Shown: positions 5,669 to 6,077 of the stretch, one piece after another
Position numbering within the stretch: position 1 is the first letter of the stretch
Layout of the letters: every line of letters starts with the position of its first letter
Source: Clostridia bacterium
GTDB lineage: Bacteria; Bacillota; Clostridia; Saccharofermentanales; UBA5734
DNA length: 6,077 bases
Direction of reading: 5' to 3'
Assembly: GCA_009929975.1 (NCBI GenBank)
Contig: RZZF01000117.1
Span: 1 to 6,077, forward strand
Notes under the pieces: generated by a model
Seen by the model: the letters and a program-made list of their open reading frames with translations, nothing else
What the model was told of the DNA's origin: nothing
Databases searched by the model: none
Translations under genes and position numbers: made by a program

Positions 5669-6077
5669 AACGGGCCAGCTGTTCAAGACCGAACGCGACT
5701 GACTGCTGATACTGGCAATATCGAAAGCGGAGGTTCTCTTCTTCTGCCGTATTCATGGTATTGATGCCTGACAGCCAGGGTTCCTGACGAACCAGATGCC
5801 ATTTCACATCCGCGTCCAGATCAGGAATATAGGCATCGGCTTCACGCCGGCTGTCAACCTTGGTGATGAACGCGTAACAGCAGAAAGGCAGCAGCTGACG
5901 ATACAGGCTTTCTCCGCCGATCACCCAGATCGGCCGTTCAGCTTCGGACAACAGCGTCCGGCCCAGTTCCGACAGGCTGTGGCAGACTCTCGCGCCATTG
6001 ACCTGATAGTCAGACTGTCGGCTCATGATAATGTTGAGGCGCCCCGGCAGGGGCCGTGCCCTGGGAAATGTTTCCAG
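5652..6077 (-). CDS. folA: Dihydrofolate reductase, C-terminal part (start beyond the window)
   Basis: The minus-strand frame stays open to the window edge, so this is the C-terminal 141 residues of a protein whose first roughly 40 residues lie outside. It reduces dihydrofolate to tetrahydrofolate with NADPH in the cytoplasm, supplying one-carbon carriers for thymidylate and purine synthesis. Family landmarks are ETF near the edge, RPLPGRLNIIMSR (the NADPH/folate-contacting segment, equal to RPLPGRKNIILS in E. coli), PIWVIGGESLYRQLLP (the IGG NADPH-binding loop), YAFITKVD and the ADAYIPD loop. In that loop the usually conserved Thr (E. coli Thr113, GDTHFP) is Ala, encoded by GCC. About 17 residues continue past the normal end (RFRYCQY). 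An ATG at 6026 is internal and is not the start. It is the first visible gene of the leftward operon and overlaps the lipoprotein start. A thymidylate synthase gene often lies upstream of folA; that is conjecture here. Confidence 0.93.
   Translation of the reverse strand: METFPRARPLPGRLNIIMSRQSDYQVNGARVCHSLSELGRTLLSEAERPIWVIGGESLYRQLLPFCCYAFITKVDSRREADAYIPDLDADVKWHLVRQEPWLSGINTMNTAEEENLRFRYCQYQQSVAFGLEQLARYDDMV

Noticed and set aside
5652..6026. Short 124-residue protein starting at the ATG at 6026
   Set aside because: The frame stays open to the window edge, and the upstream residues match the conserved RPLPGR segment of dihydrofolate reductase, so this ATG is internal.

Overview
The window looks like ordinary chromosomal DNA from a GC-rich, anaerobic, Firmicutes-like (clostridial) bacterium. 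This is inferred from the clostridial type of pyrophosphate-dependent phosphofructokinase (a GGNDS motif with PKTIDND), strong purine-rich Shine-Dalgarno sites, consensus sigma-A type promoters, a lipoprotein signal peptide and tightly packed genes. The species cannot be named from the sequence. I see no mobile element, CRISPR array, phage gene or rRNA.

Layout. Bases 1-46 hold the 5' two thirds of a tRNA-His gene on the minus strand, cut by the window edge. It is driven by a promoter matching the -35 and -10 consensus exactly (80-108). Two genes then run rightward: a RimJ/RimL-like GNAT acetyltransferase (204-779) and a PPi-type 6-phosphofructokinase (830-2077). The kinase appears to have its own extended -10 promoter inside the 3' end of the acetyltransferase gene, and it ends in a strong intrinsic terminator (2102-2135).

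From the right edge, four genes run leftward as a compact operon: a dihydrofolate reductase (folA, start outside the window), a lipoprotein resembling an ABC-transporter sugar-binding protein, a fusion of a GNAT-like domain to an O6-alkylguanine-DNA alkyltransferase, and a flavin reductase/flavoredoxin-like protein. The junctions are a 17-nt overlap, a 3-nt gap and a 4-nt ATGA overlap, so translational coupling is likely. The two gene groups converge at 2077-2135, where the flavin reductase stop codon lies inside the phosphofructokinase terminator stem.

The rightward genes combine central glycolysis/gluconeogenesis with a probably unrelated acetyltransferase. The leftward operon mixes folate metabolism (nucleotide supply), DNA alkylation repair, a flavin-linked redox protein and an orphan extracytoplasmic lipoprotein. 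No common pathway is obvious, although folate/dTMP supply and alkylation repair both bear on DNA maintenance. I found no convincing new system. The points most worth a second look are the GNAT-alkyltransferase fusion, the basic tail of the flavin reductase encoded through the opposing terminator, the Thr-to-Ala change in the reductase, and the orphan lipoprotein coupled to folA.
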